Assembly (NCBI GenBank): GCA_031415375.1
Contig: JANORP010000263.1
Span: 1 to 64,000 of the forward strand
Direction of reading: 5' to 3'
DNA: 64,000 nt
Source of the DNA: JADKCL01 sp031415375
Lineage (GTDB): Bacteria; Bacteroidota; Bacteroidia; J057; JADKCL01
The translations under genes were made by a program, and so were the position numbers. The notes below the pieces were generated by a model. It saw nothing but the letters and a program-made list of their open reading frames with translations. It was not told where the DNA came from and searched no databases. Below are positions 7,629 through 15,548 of the stretch, in pieces. Position 1 is the stretch's first letter, and every line of letters starts with the position of its first letter.

Positions 7629-8999
7629 TCAAGCACCCGCATTCACGGGCAAATACTCCTTCATATAGGTGTATGTCGGTGTAAACTCACCTTTCCACAT
7701 GATCACAGCGCGTTTCAGCTCATCGTCCAAACCGCTGTCTGCCAGGCTGCCTTGATAGTCGGCAGCAACGAGCGAGGGTATCACATGCGCTAGGTCCTGC
7801 GCAAATTGTTCGCTGGAGTCCTTACTGAATTCGCAGGGCAGATTGGTCACCGCCATCACGGCCACACCTTCGCCTGTCATACCCAAGGTAGAAGTCTGGG
7901 AGTCGGGATGGTAAATGAAGACCGGGTTGTCGATCCAAGTATCCATCGAGAACTCGACCGAGCCATTGGGGTCGCAGGAGATGTCGCCGATCACAAGTGG
8001 TTTGTGGTGGGCAGACCAAGCCCCTTGCATGATGGCCTTCGTAATGGTGCGCGGATATTTGGATGACCAAACGACGCAGTTCATCACGATCGACGCATAG
8101 GGAAGGTAGGCGGCCAAGGTGCTTTCGAAATGCTTGGGGTTGGCGTAATAGATTTCGCGGCGCTCCTCAGGATCCATGTCTGCCCAATAGGTGAGGTCCA
8201 TGTCGAGGCTGGGCATGGGACGAAACATGTCCACGATTTCCATCACGCAGACATAGATTTGGCGACGACTACCGGTGGCAAATGTCTCTGCAATGGCGTC
8301 GGGGCGAATGCGTTTGGTAGGCAGGATGTCCAAGATTTCCTGAGCGCCCTTGCTCGTCTTGCCATTGCCCATGAAAATGCAGATCAGCGGTGGTTGGTCT
8401 GCAGGAGTGCCTTCCTCCATGATGTCCTCGCCAATCTCAGCCAGGAGCCGCTTGATATCTTCCAAATCTGGGTGGCGCACTGCCTGTTGTATCGCAAAAA
8501 ACGGATGCTCCAAGCCCATGCCATGGAGGCGCTGACCCATCGTCCACAATGTGTCGATCATGCCTGCATAGCCTGCAAAATAGGTGAATGCAGTCACCGT
8601 CCGCTCTCCCAAGGCATTGGTTACCAACTCATAATCAATGAGTGTACTGCGGTTGTCGCAAAATGTCTGAAGCATCTTGAGGTTTTTGAGCTGCCCCTTG
8701 TGGGTATGCGAAAAGCAGCAATAGACCTTGTCGGGATAGATGTATTCCAGCCCGATCTCCTTCAAACCGATGATCACATCGGCGGCGCTGATGTCTTCTT
8801 GCACTTTGGCACCCGCCTGCGTGAACAATGCATCGCGGTGCGCGCGCTTCACCTCATGCGTCACAGGGTGCATGCCCGGCTGCACGCACACGGGATGGCC
8901 CATGTCGGTGATGACCTTCACATATTGCGGGGTGACAGCGACGCGCTGTTCGCCCTTTTTGCTAAGGTCTTCCCTGCGGATTGCGATGACGTTTTTCAT
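7629..8999 (-). CDS. Lysine-ketoglutarate reductase-like (saccharopine pathway) protein
   Basis: A 456-residue protein resembling the N-terminal lysine-ketoglutarate reductase half of the bifunctional aminoadipic semialdehyde synthase. It has an alanine-dehydrogenase/transhydrogenase-type N-terminal domain (IAIRREDLSKKGEQRVAV near the start) followed by a Rossmann region. The late motif GDISCDPNGSVEF and the tail WKGEFTPTYTYMKEYL are also typical. The reaction would condense lysine and 2-oxoglutarate to saccharopine with NADPH. The start at 8999 (MKNVIAIRRED) is set by homology and by the promoter at 9024-9054; the open frame runs on to 9194. No saccharopine dehydrogenase half is attached or adjacent, so the real reaction is uncertain. 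Confidence 0.78.
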   Translation of the reverse strand: MKNVIAIRREDLSKKGEQRVAVTPQYVKVITDMGHPVCVQPGMHPVTHEVKRAHRDALFTQAGAKVQEDISAADVIIGLKEIGLEYIYPDKVYCCFSHTHKGQLKNLKMLQTFCDNRSTLIDYELVTNALGERTVTAFTYFAGYAGMIDTLWTMGQRLHGMGLEHPFFAIQQAVRHPDLEDIKRLLAEIGEDIMEEGTPADQPPLICIFMGNGKTSKGAQEILDILPTKRIRPDAIAETFATGSRRQIYVCVMEIVDMFRPMPSLDMDLTYWADMDPEERREIYYANPKHFESTLAAYLPYASIVMNCVVWSSKYPRTITKAIMQGAWSAHHKPLVIGDISCDPNGSVEFSMDTWIDNPVFIYHPDSQTSTLGMTGEGVAVMAVTNLPCEFSKDSSEQFAQDLAHVIPSLVAADYQGSLADSGLDDELKRAVIMWKGEFTPTYTYMKEYLPVNAGA

Positions 9000-9023
9000 G
9001 CGGTATTTCTCAATTTCAGGCCG

Positions 9024-9054
9024 CGAAGGTAAGCAAAATGGACTTGTAGGCAAA
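9024..9054 (-). promoter_or_regulatory. Promoter for the lysine-ketoglutarate reductase-like gene
   Basis: Read on the minus strand, TTTG (9054-9051) and TACCTTCG (9031-9024) are 19 bp apart. The spacing is ideal and the -7 differs from TAnnTTTG at one base. The ATG at 8999 lies 24 bases downstream. Confidence 0.6.
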
Positions 9055-9175
9055 CCAAACCTTCGCCCAAAGGCAATTTCCAGTGGATGAAAATGACCAA
9101 TTGAACCCTGACAGACATGTGATCGCGGCGAAGATGGAAGCATGAATTTCAAAAATGTATTGTTAATTTCCACCC

Positions 9176-10705
9176 ATGGCAGCTCCTCAGGCATCTCTCG
9201 CGCGCATTCTCATCACACTCACGCTCCTTTGGGCCTGGGCGGGCTTGCATGCACAGTCACAAGTGTCGCTGTTGGAGGGGCCTTTGCAAAAAAAACAATT
9301 GCATGAGCGCTTTTTGCGGCTCGTGCGGGGCGGCGATGGCAATTTTTACGCGTTCAAGGGCAGCGCGGGCCACTACTGGCAATTTGGCGCTGAGGGCGAG
9401 CGCAGCTTGCAGGTCATTCGGTTGAATGCAGCCTTGCAGCCCGATGACACGATGAAAATCAAACGCTTGGGGACATCTGGGCAGGTCAAGAACGTCTTCG
9501 AAGTGCTCGTCGCTCCCGAGGGAATCGGGCTGCTCACGATCGCCAAGGATCCCATTACGGGCCAGGCAGCCTTGCAATTGCGGCAGCCAGATTTTGTGCA
9601 GCAGCCCACGCAATTTACCTGCACCAAGCTCGCCGACATGCCAGGATTCTCCATCGGCTTTGACAAGCCCATGGTGCGGGTGGCCTATAGTCCCGACAGC
9701 AATTATGTGATCGTGGCTTGGCGGCGTCTCGCGCAAGAGCAAGGGAGCGACCGCTCGCTCACCTGCATCATCCTCGACCGTGAATTGCAGGTCTTGCGGG
9801 AGCCATTTTCGCCCTTCAAGAAATTTGACCAAGATGTGCAGCTCAGGGAAATGCTCATCTTGGACGAAGACCACCTGCTTTTTTCGGCGCAGACCCTACA
9901 ATATGGGAATGCGCTCACGGGGCCGGGCACGATCGGCTATGGCATCTTGCACTACGCCGTCGAGGAAGATGCCTTGCGGGTGATCCGTTTTTCGAGCCGC
10001 AAAGAGGTGCCCGTCGAGACACGCCTAGGGTTGGGGGTCGATGGAGAGATTTTGGCGGCGGGATGGTATCTCGACCAGACGAGCGATCGCCGCGCTGCGG
10101 GTGTATTTTTGGGCCGCATCACAGGCGCAGACTCCTTGGAGGACTTGGTGATGGAGCCATTCCCCGAACTTTTGCGCAATGCCTTGATCCGTCGTGAGAC
10201 CCGCAAAGGTGCCGTGGGCATCCGCACAGGCTACCACTCCGCATTTCTACCAGCGGCAAATGGCTATACCTTTGTGCTGCACCTGCGCGGCGAAACCGAC
10301 CCGGGCCTCCTGCCTCGTGCACCCCGCCGCAACGCCAACAATACCCTGCACTGCTGGCGATTCGATGCCGATTTTCAGCCCTTGGAGCACACCATGTCAG
10401 GATTTTACAACGCAGCACGCGAGGAGTACAGCGAGACCTTTTCTTGGCGTCCCCTCCTCATCGACGGGCAGTGGCATGCCATGGCCAGCGACTACAGCAC
10501 CGTGCGCCACGACAATGCCCCGATAGAAGCCGCAAGTTACCTTTGGCGTCTGCCCGGCGGCGATTTTGAACCCTTGCCCCTGTCGGGCGGCAAAGAGTTT
10601 TGCGTGCTCGCCCCCCGCGAGATGGTCAAAATCGGAGAACATGAGTGGGTCGCCATGGCCATCGCCGGCAAGCGCTGGCGCTTGGTGCGGGTGGTCGTAA
10701 GGTGA
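9176..10705 (+). CDS. Exported beta-propeller-like protein of unknown function
   Basis: A 509-residue protein with a signal peptide (hydrophobic residues about 9-25, cleavage after GLHAQ). The mature part is a series of short strand-turn-strand units with phrases such as YSPDSNYVIVAW and LGVDGEILAAGWYL, as in beta-propeller or repeat-strand proteins. No catalytic motif is recognised. The start ATG at 9176 lies about 120 bp from the divergent promoter of the reductase-like gene. Likely periplasmic or outer-surface; function unknown. Confidence 0.75.
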   Translation: MAAPQASLARILITLTLLWAWAGLHAQSQVSLLEGPLQKKQLHERFLRLVRGGDGNFYAFKGSAGHYWQFGAEGERSLQVIRLNAALQPDDTMKIKRLGTSGQVKNVFEVLVAPEGIGLLTIAKDPITGQAALQLRQPDFVQQPTQFTCTKLADMPGFSIGFDKPMVRVAYSPDSNYVIVAWRRLAQEQGSDRSLTCIILDRELQVLREPFSPFKKFDQDVQLREMLILDEDHLLFSAQTLQYGNALTGPGTIGYGILHYAVEEDALRVIRFSSRKEVPVETRLGLGVDGEILAAGWYLDQTSDRRAAGVFLGRITGADSLEDLVMEPFPELLRNALIRRETRKGAVGIRTGYHSAFLPAANGYTFVLHLRGETDPGLLPRAPRRNANNTLHCWRFDADFQPLEHTMSGFYNAAREEYSETFSWRPLLIDGQWHAMASDYSTVRHDNAPIEAASYLWRLPGGDFEPLPLSGGKEFCVLAPREMVKIGEHEWVAMAIAGKRWRLVRVVVR

Positions 10706-11130
10706 TGGCACATGGGGACGGTGGGGGGCTTTGCATGTGCGGAGTATGTGCGGACTAACTGCGGTGTTTATGCGGTCAAAATGCGGGGTTGGCCTAAATC
10801 TGGTCTAGACCCAGCCTAGACCCAGCCTAGCTTTGGCCTGAGTCTGGGCTAGGGTTGGGCTAGGGTTGGCAGGGGCCATCCACCTCAGCCGACGGGTCCT
10901 TGGAACTTGGGAAGCTGTGGCTGTGCTAGGTCGGGGTGATGCCGCGTTGCTTTGTGGCATGGTGCGCATTCCATGTCCATGGCATAACCTAGCCAGAGGC
11001 AATTCAGCAAATTATCTTATCAAACCGTCCATTTTTTTGTTGCAATTCCACAGCCACGCTACTATTCATTGCCATACTCGGGTTAGGGGGGATTTGGCGA
11101 GAATACTATGACGGGGAAAAGCATTATGGC
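10706..11130. other. 425-bp stretch without a convincing gene
   Basis: No ORF here looks protein-like, apart from an in-frame upstream extension of the membrane ORF that starts at 11131 (see that entry). The stretch contains the paired 11-bp repeats at 10805-10867. It may hold the degraded start of the following gene. Confidence 0.5.
10805..10867. repeat. Two pairs of 11-bp tandem repeats forming an imperfect palindrome
   Basis: CTAGACCCAGC occurs twice in tandem (10805-10826, then CTAG). Fifteen bases after that, GGGCTAGGGTT occurs twice in tandem (10846-10867). The second unit is close to the reverse complement of the first, so the block can fold into an imperfect hairpin. It lies downstream of the exported protein gene and may act as a terminator or be a degraded repeat element. 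Confidence 0.6.
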
Positions 11131-11460
11131 TTGGGCATCGGGCAAAATATCCTATGTTACATCGTTTCTCTACTGTTGATGATGTCCATGTACTATGGCT
11201 CTCATGAATTGCTCTATTACATGGCGTTTCCCCTTGCCTTTGGGGTACTCTATTTTCTGGGGAAGAAGAACTACCTGCTTTTGCTGGTTGCATGGATTCC
11301 GATTGGGGTCTTGATCGGTTTTGGAGTCATGTCATTGATGAAAAAATATCCTGCCCTGTATGAAACTGAGGTCGTGGCCATCAATAGCATGGTGGTCCTA
11401 TGTATGGTTTTTGAGTTGGTCTATGAGGCAATTTGTACATTCACGAAATCAAGAGGCTGA
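11131..11460 (+). CDS. Small multi-pass membrane protein, start uncertain
   Basis: About 109 residues with three hydrophobic segments (NILCYIVSLLLMM; LLLLVAWIPIGVLIGFGVM; VVAINSMVVLCMVFELVYEA) and charged ends. The given start is a TTG at 11131. The same frame is open upstream to 10993 and codes another good membrane segment and loop (about 11056-11130), but it contains no ATG, GTG or TTG. Either a rare start codon is used or the 5' end is broken. No family is recognised. It may be a fragment of a once longer gene. Confidence 0.45.
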   Translation: MGIGQNILCYIVSLLLMMSMYYGSHELLYYMAFPLAFGVLYFLGKKNYLLLLVAWIPIGVLIGFGVMSLMKKYPALYETEVVAINSMVVLCMVFELVYEAICTFTKSRG

Positions 11461-11561
11461 GAGCCATCAAATTGGTTTTTTCGACAACTTTATCAATATT
11501 GATGTTGGGGTAAGGGGGGCTATTTATCAGCCGCCAACGTAGAATGAAATACTAAAAGAAA

Positions 11562-11840
11562 ATGATCGGGAGAGATATTAGCAAATTGACAATAGCTGGA
11601 TCATTGATACTCGTCAACTCAGTGATTTTGTGGTGTGTACATTCTTCCATGGAAGAGATGCAATACTTTTTTGCAGCGACCTATTGTTTTTCATGGTGCT
11701 TTTTGGTGTGGGCGGAGAACTGCAATTTGTGGTACAGCATCCGCCGGAATGGCTGGTACAGTATGGGCCGGAATAAGTGGTACAGGTTGGACCGGAATAT
11801 TCAGCAACATTGGAACTCTGCGGGAATTTGCCGTTGGTAA
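11562..11840 (+). CDS. Small membrane protein with an 8-residue tandem repeat
   Basis: A 92-residue ORF from ATG 11562 with two hydrophobic segments (residues about 8-26 and 38-50). Three tandem 8-residue repeats follow (WYSIRRNG, WYSMGRNK, WYRLDRNI), coded by perfect-length 24-bp DNA repeats. The next frame is also open from 11635 to 11961 and carries a plausible C-terminal part, so a frameshift inside or near the repeats is possible. Unrecognised; it may be a real small gene or a decayed one. Confidence 0.4.
   Translation: MIGRDISKLTIAGSLILVNSVILWCVHSSMEEMQYFFAATYCFSWCFLVWAENCNLWYSIRRNGWYSMGRNKWYRLDRNIQQHWNSAGICRW
11730..11801 (+). repeat. Three tandem 24-bp repeats
   Basis: Units begin with TGGTACAG at 11730, 11754 and 11778 and share a CCGGAA block near position 17 of each unit. 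The unit length is a multiple of three, so two reading frames remain open through the array. Confidence 0.8.
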
Positions 11841-12108
11841 ACGTGCATTTTCCTATGATCGAGGCAAGATTCAATATGTCTTTTCGTACGAAGTTCTGAG
11901 CTTACCCCAGGATTTAAAGCCAATCGTTAAAGTTGTCTATCCACCTTGGCTACTGGGATAGACCATTGGCGGAAGCCAATTTTCGCAGGGACTTACAAAC
12001 ACACCTGCCACTGTCCCTTCGCTGCCCACCAAGCTCCACCCGCCACCGCGCCAACCCCTTGTGCGCGATCACCGTACACTATCCTGTACATTCTTGTGAA
12101 TAGCCGTA
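11841..12108. other. Stretch without a confident gene
   Basis: An open frame (11635-11961, frame shifted by one relative to the preceding ORF) covers the first part and ends in a plausible polar tail. It may be the frameshifted end of the 11562 gene. From 11962 to 12108 I see nothing beyond ordinary intergenic sequence leading into the promoter at 12109. Confidence 0.4.
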
Positions 12109-12138
12109 TTTGCGGCCGCTTGCTTTTGCTTACGTTTG
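12109..12138 (+). promoter_or_regulatory. Promoter for the GH3/beta-lactamase fusion gene
   Basis: TTTG (12109-12112) and TACGTTTG (12131-12138) are 18 bp apart; the -7 matches the consensus fully. The ATG at 12145 follows 6 bases later, so the transcript is probably leaderless or nearly so. Confidence 0.6.
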
Positions 12139-12144
12139 CAACTT

Positions 12145-15100
12145 ATGTGGAGGAATAAGAGGAAATCGTGGCTCTTCGCAGCCCTAGGTGCAATCGCAAT
12201 CTTGCCTTTGCTATCGCTCACGTCACCCAAAAGGGCGATTCCAATGTTTCGGCAAGCGCTCGCCGAGGCGGGCGGGCCATTGGGGCCGCTGAGTCCAAAA
12301 ATCGGCACGTGGGCGCGGTTGGCGCTGGATTCGATGTCGCTCGACGAGAAGATCGGGCAGCTGTTTATGATCGCTGCCTACTCCAACAAAGACGCGGCCC
12401 ATGAGGCTGCAATCGAGAAACTCATCCGCGCCGAAAAGATTGGTGGCGTGATCTTCATGCAAGGTGGGCCTGCCCGGCAGGTCAATTTCGCCAATCGCTT
12501 GCAGGCGGTAGCACGCTTCCCGCTCATGGTCGCGCAAGATTGCGAGTGGGGTCTGGGCATGCGCCTCGATAGCACGATCTCATTCCCCAAAAACATGACG
12601 CTGGGTGCGATCCGTGACTCGATGCCCATTTTTGAACTGGGCATGGAGGTCGGCAAGCAGTGCCGCAGGGTTGGAGTACATGTGAATTTTGCCCCGGTGG
12701 TGGATGTGAACAACAACCCACGAAATCCCGTGATCAATGACCGCTCCTATGGCGAAGACAGGGAAAATGTCTTTGTCAAGGGCCTTTTTATGTACAAAGG
12801 CATGGAGTACAGCGGCACAATCGGCTGCGCCAAGCACTTCCCTGGCCATGGCGACACCGACACCGACTCGCATCTGGACCTCCCGGTGATCGGCTACAGC
12901 CGGGCGCGACTCGACAGCTTGGAATTGTATCCCTACAAGCGGCTCTTTGAGCGCGGTGTGGCGAGCATCATGGTCGCGCACTTGTACATTCCCGCCCTCG
13001 ACAATACGCCCAATCTGGCAAGCACGCTGTCGCCCAAGATCGTGACCGACCTGCTGCGCAACGAGATGGGATTCAAGGGCCTCGTGTTTACCGACGCGCT
13101 GGGCATGCAGGGCGTCGCCAAGTTTTGGGGCGAGGGCGAGACCGATTTGAAGGCATTTTTGGCGGGCAATGATGTGCTGCTCTTCTCGGGCAACGTGCCC
13201 AAGGCCAAAAAATTGATCAAGGACGCGATCCTCAAAGGGCAGGTCACGATGGCCGAACTCGACAAACGTGTGCTCAAGATCCTCGTCGCCAAGGAATGGT
13301 GCGGCCTGCACAATGATCGCTTTGTGCCCAATGTGCTCCCCAATGAAATGATGACCGCCAACGGCTTCGCCTTGCGCAAGAAGCTCTTCCAAGCGGCGAT
13401 GACCTGCGTGAAAAATGACCGCACGGTCCTGCCACTGGGCAAGCTGGCGCAGCGCAAGATCGCCGTGATCGAGCTCGGTGCTGGCGGCAACTCCCAATTT
13501 GCGCAGCGGCTCAAGACCTATGCCAAGATGGACTTCTTTACATTGCCGGTCGCCTCTGAAAAGGCGCAGCGCGACAAGGTGTTGGCGCAGATTGCGAGCT
13601 ACAACACGGTGATCGTGGGCGTGGATGGCATGAGCAAGTCTGCCTCCAAAAACTTCGGGATCAGCGAGGGCACCAAGGCGCTCATGAAGGAGCTCGACAC
13701 GCCTGCCCGCGATGTGATCGCGGTCTTGTTTGGCAGCCCGTATGGCTTGAAAAACTTTGGCAAGAACGAGGATGCGATCCTTGTGGCCTTTGAGGACAAG
13801 GACGATGCCAAGGTAGCAGCTGCCGAGGCGCTCTTTGGCGGTATCCAAGTCGATGGCATCTTGCCTGTGACGGCCTCGCCACAATTCAAGGCGGGGACGA
13901 GTGTGGGTTACCCGAGTGCCTACCGCTTCCAATTTGGCATGCCTGAGGCAGCCGGCATGGACAGCTATGTCTTGCAAGGCATCGATGGAATTGCACAGGA
14001 AGCGATCGGCGCGGGTGCTACGCCCGGCTGTGCTGTGCTTGTGATGCGCGGCAACAAAATCGTCTGGGACAAGGGCTATGGCCGCACCGAATACAATGGC
14101 GGTGGCAAACTTGTCGATCCCTACACGACGCTCTATGACCTGGCCTCGGTGACCAAGGTCTGCGCGACGACGGTGGCGACGATGAAAATGTACCAAGACA
14201 AGCTCATCGACATCGAGGAGAGCGCCTCGGCCTACGTGAGCGAGATGCGTGGCCGCAACCTCAACAGCATCAAGATCCGTAACTTGTTGCTGCACAACTC
14301 GGGCTTGGTGCCTTTTATTCCCTTTTACCAGGAGACCTATACCAGCAAGGGCTTGAAGCCTGGCCTGTACAGCCAAAACCCGAGCGATACCTTTTGCGTG
14401 CCGATCATCGATGGCTTGTACATGTGTGGTGCCTACCAAGACACGGTCTGGGAAATGCTGATGAACAGTCCTGTGAAAAATGACCACAAGATGCGCTACA
14501 GCGATCTGAGCATGATTGTGATGCGCCGCGTGCTGGAGGGAGCATCGGGTGTGTCCTTTGAGAAATATTTGGATTCGGTGTTTTACAAGCCGCTCGGCAT
14601 GGACAATACCTGCTTCAATCCGGCGATCAAAATGTCCAAGAAAACCTGCGCGCCGACCGAGATGGATGACCTCTGGCGGCACAAAAAGGTGCAGGGCTAT
14701 GTCCATGATCAGAGTGCTGCCGTGCTGGGCGGCGTGAGTGGCAACGCTGGGCTATTTTCCAATGTCTATGACCTCGCCAAATTGCTCTTGATGGTCAAGA
14801 GTGGCGGCATCTCGGGCGATCAGCAATACTTTGACTCATCGACGGTCGCGTATTTCACCAAGCGGCAGCAGGGCGACAACCGTCGCGGCCTCGGCTGGGA
14901 CAAGGCCGACCCCGGCCATGGCAGCTCCTGCAGCGACAAAGCCAGCGGATTCACTTATGGGCACCTTGGCTTCACTGGCATCTGCGTCTGGGTCGATCCC
15001 AAATATGACCTCGTCTATATCTTCCTGAGCAACCGCACCTGGCCCGATGCCGAAAATAAGAAGCTGCAATCGATGGACATCCGCAACAGGATCCTGGACA

Positions 15101-15147
15101 AGGTCTATGAGTCGATCCATACATGGGAGAAGCGGGACAACGTCTAA
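12145..15147 (+). CDS. GH3 beta-N-acetylhexosaminidase fused to a class C beta-lactamase-like domain
   Basis: A 1000-residue exported protein. After an N-terminal hydrophobic segment comes a NagZ-type GH3 domain (about 55-400) with the loop KHFPGHGDTDTDSH (about 230-243), which supplies the catalytic His, and FTDALGM (about 315), which carries the nucleophile Asp. A GH3 C-terminal-like region follows. From about residue 600 is a serine beta-lactamase/esterase fold with SVTK (SxxK, near 667-670), RYSDLS near 781 and GHLGFTG near 938. It probably cleaves GlcNAc from peptidoglycan fragments and hydrolyses an ester or amide bond. The same fusion is known in Bacteroidota. The ATG at 12145 is preferred to the TTG at 12136, which lies inside the -7 element. 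Confidence 0.9.
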   Translation: MWRNKRKSWLFAALGAIAILPLLSLTSPKRAIPMFRQALAEAGGPLGPLSPKIGTWARLALDSMSLDEKIGQLFMIAAYSNKDAAHEAAIEKLIRAEKIGGVIFMQGGPARQVNFANRLQAVARFPLMVAQDCEWGLGMRLDSTISFPKNMTLGAIRDSMPIFELGMEVGKQCRRVGVHVNFAPVVDVNNNPRNPVINDRSYGEDRENVFVKGLFMYKGMEYSGTIGCAKHFPGHGDTDTDSHLDLPVIGYSRARLDSLELYPYKRLFERGVASIMVAHLYIPALDNTPNLASTLSPKIVTDLLRNEMGFKGLVFTDALGMQGVAKFWGEGETDLKAFLAGNDVLLFSGNVPKAKKLIKDAILKGQVTMAELDKRVLKILVAKEWCGLHNDRFVPNVLPNEMMTANGFALRKKLFQAAMTCVKNDRTVLPLGKLAQRKIAVIELGAGGNSQFAQRLKTYAKMDFFTLPVASEKAQRDKVLAQIASYNTVIVGVDGMSKSASKNFGISEGTKALMKELDTPARDVIAVLFGSPYGLKNFGKNEDAILVAFEDKDDAKVAAAEALFGGIQVDGILPVTASPQFKAGTSVGYPSAYRFQFGMPEAAGMDSYVLQGIDGIAQEAIGAGATPGCAVLVMRGNKIVWDKGYGRTEYNGGGKLVDPYTTLYDLASVTKVCATTVATMKMYQDKLIDIEESASAYVSEMRGRNLNSIKIRNLLLHNSGLVPFIPFYQETYTSKGLKPGLYSQNPSDTFCVPIIDGLYMCGAYQDTVWEMLMNSPVKNDHKMRYSDLSMIVMRRVLEGASGVSFEKYLDSVFYKPLGMDNTCFNPAIKMSKKTCAPTEMDDLWRHKKVQGYVHDQSAAVLGGVSGNAGLFSNVYDLAKLLLMVKSGGISGDQQYFDSSTVAYFTKRQQGDNRRGLGWDKADPGHGSSCSDKASGFTYGHLGFTGICVWVDPKYDLVYIFLSNRTWPDAENKKLQSMDIRNRILDKVYESIHTWEKRDNV

Positions 15148-15450
15148 AAACGAACCTTGCGATGGGAGCCATTGGGCGATGAGCGTTAGCTCCTAGCGAT
15201 TGCAGTCCATAGTCGTTGACATCGAGCTATTTGGGCCGGAGGCAAATGGTCGATTGCCCTGCGGCCGGAGGCCTAGGGCTCGGAAGTTTACTTGATTGAT
15301 CGACTTTCTGGGTAAAAACGAACCTCGCGAAGGGAGCCGTTAACCGATAGATCGCTAGCTCCAAGCGATTGCAGCTCATAGTCGTTGATATCGAGCGGTT
15401 TGGGCCGGAGGCAAAGGGTCGATTGCCCTGCGGCCGGAGGCCGCGGGCTC
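15147..15450. repeat. Direct duplication of a ~135-bp intergenic element
   Basis: Copy 1 (15147-15281) and copy 2 (15314-15450) share most of their sequence. Shared segments include AAAACGAACC at the left, GATTGCAG and ATAGTCGTTGA in the middle, and GGGCCGGAGGCAAA, GGTCGATTGCCCTGCGG and CCGGAGGCC at the right. The 15148-15545 gap has no gene. The core GCCGGAGGCAAA also occurs inverted near 62530, so this is a dispersed family. Confidence 0.75.
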
Positions 15451-15485
15451 TACATTCTTGGGCGTGCAGGCTCTGCTAATTGCAC

Positions 15486-15548
15486 ACTGCTAACTGCTAA
15501 CTGCTAACTGCTAACTGCTAACTGCTAATTGCTAACTCCAAACTGCTA
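15486..15548. repeat. Heptamer tandem repeat (ACTGCTA)n
   Basis: Six perfect ACTGCTA units run from 15486 to 15527, followed by variant units (ATTGCTA, ACTCCAA, ACTGCTA) up to 15548, where the array overlaps the end of priA at 15546. The same heptamer forms a hairpin at 52275-52353. Confidence 0.8.

Noticed and set aside
8130..9032. 300-residue plus-strand frame
   Set aside because: Antisense to the lysine-ketoglutarate reductase-like gene and without protein-like features.
12580..14706. 708-residue open frame on the minus strand
   Set aside because: It lies fully inside the GH3/beta-lactamase fusion gene in antisense. Its product is rich in His, Gln and Arg with no domain, typical of a shadow of a GC-rich gene.
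15486..15548. CRISPR-like array
   Set aside because: Units are only 7 bp and directly abut, with no spacers and no cas genes nearby.
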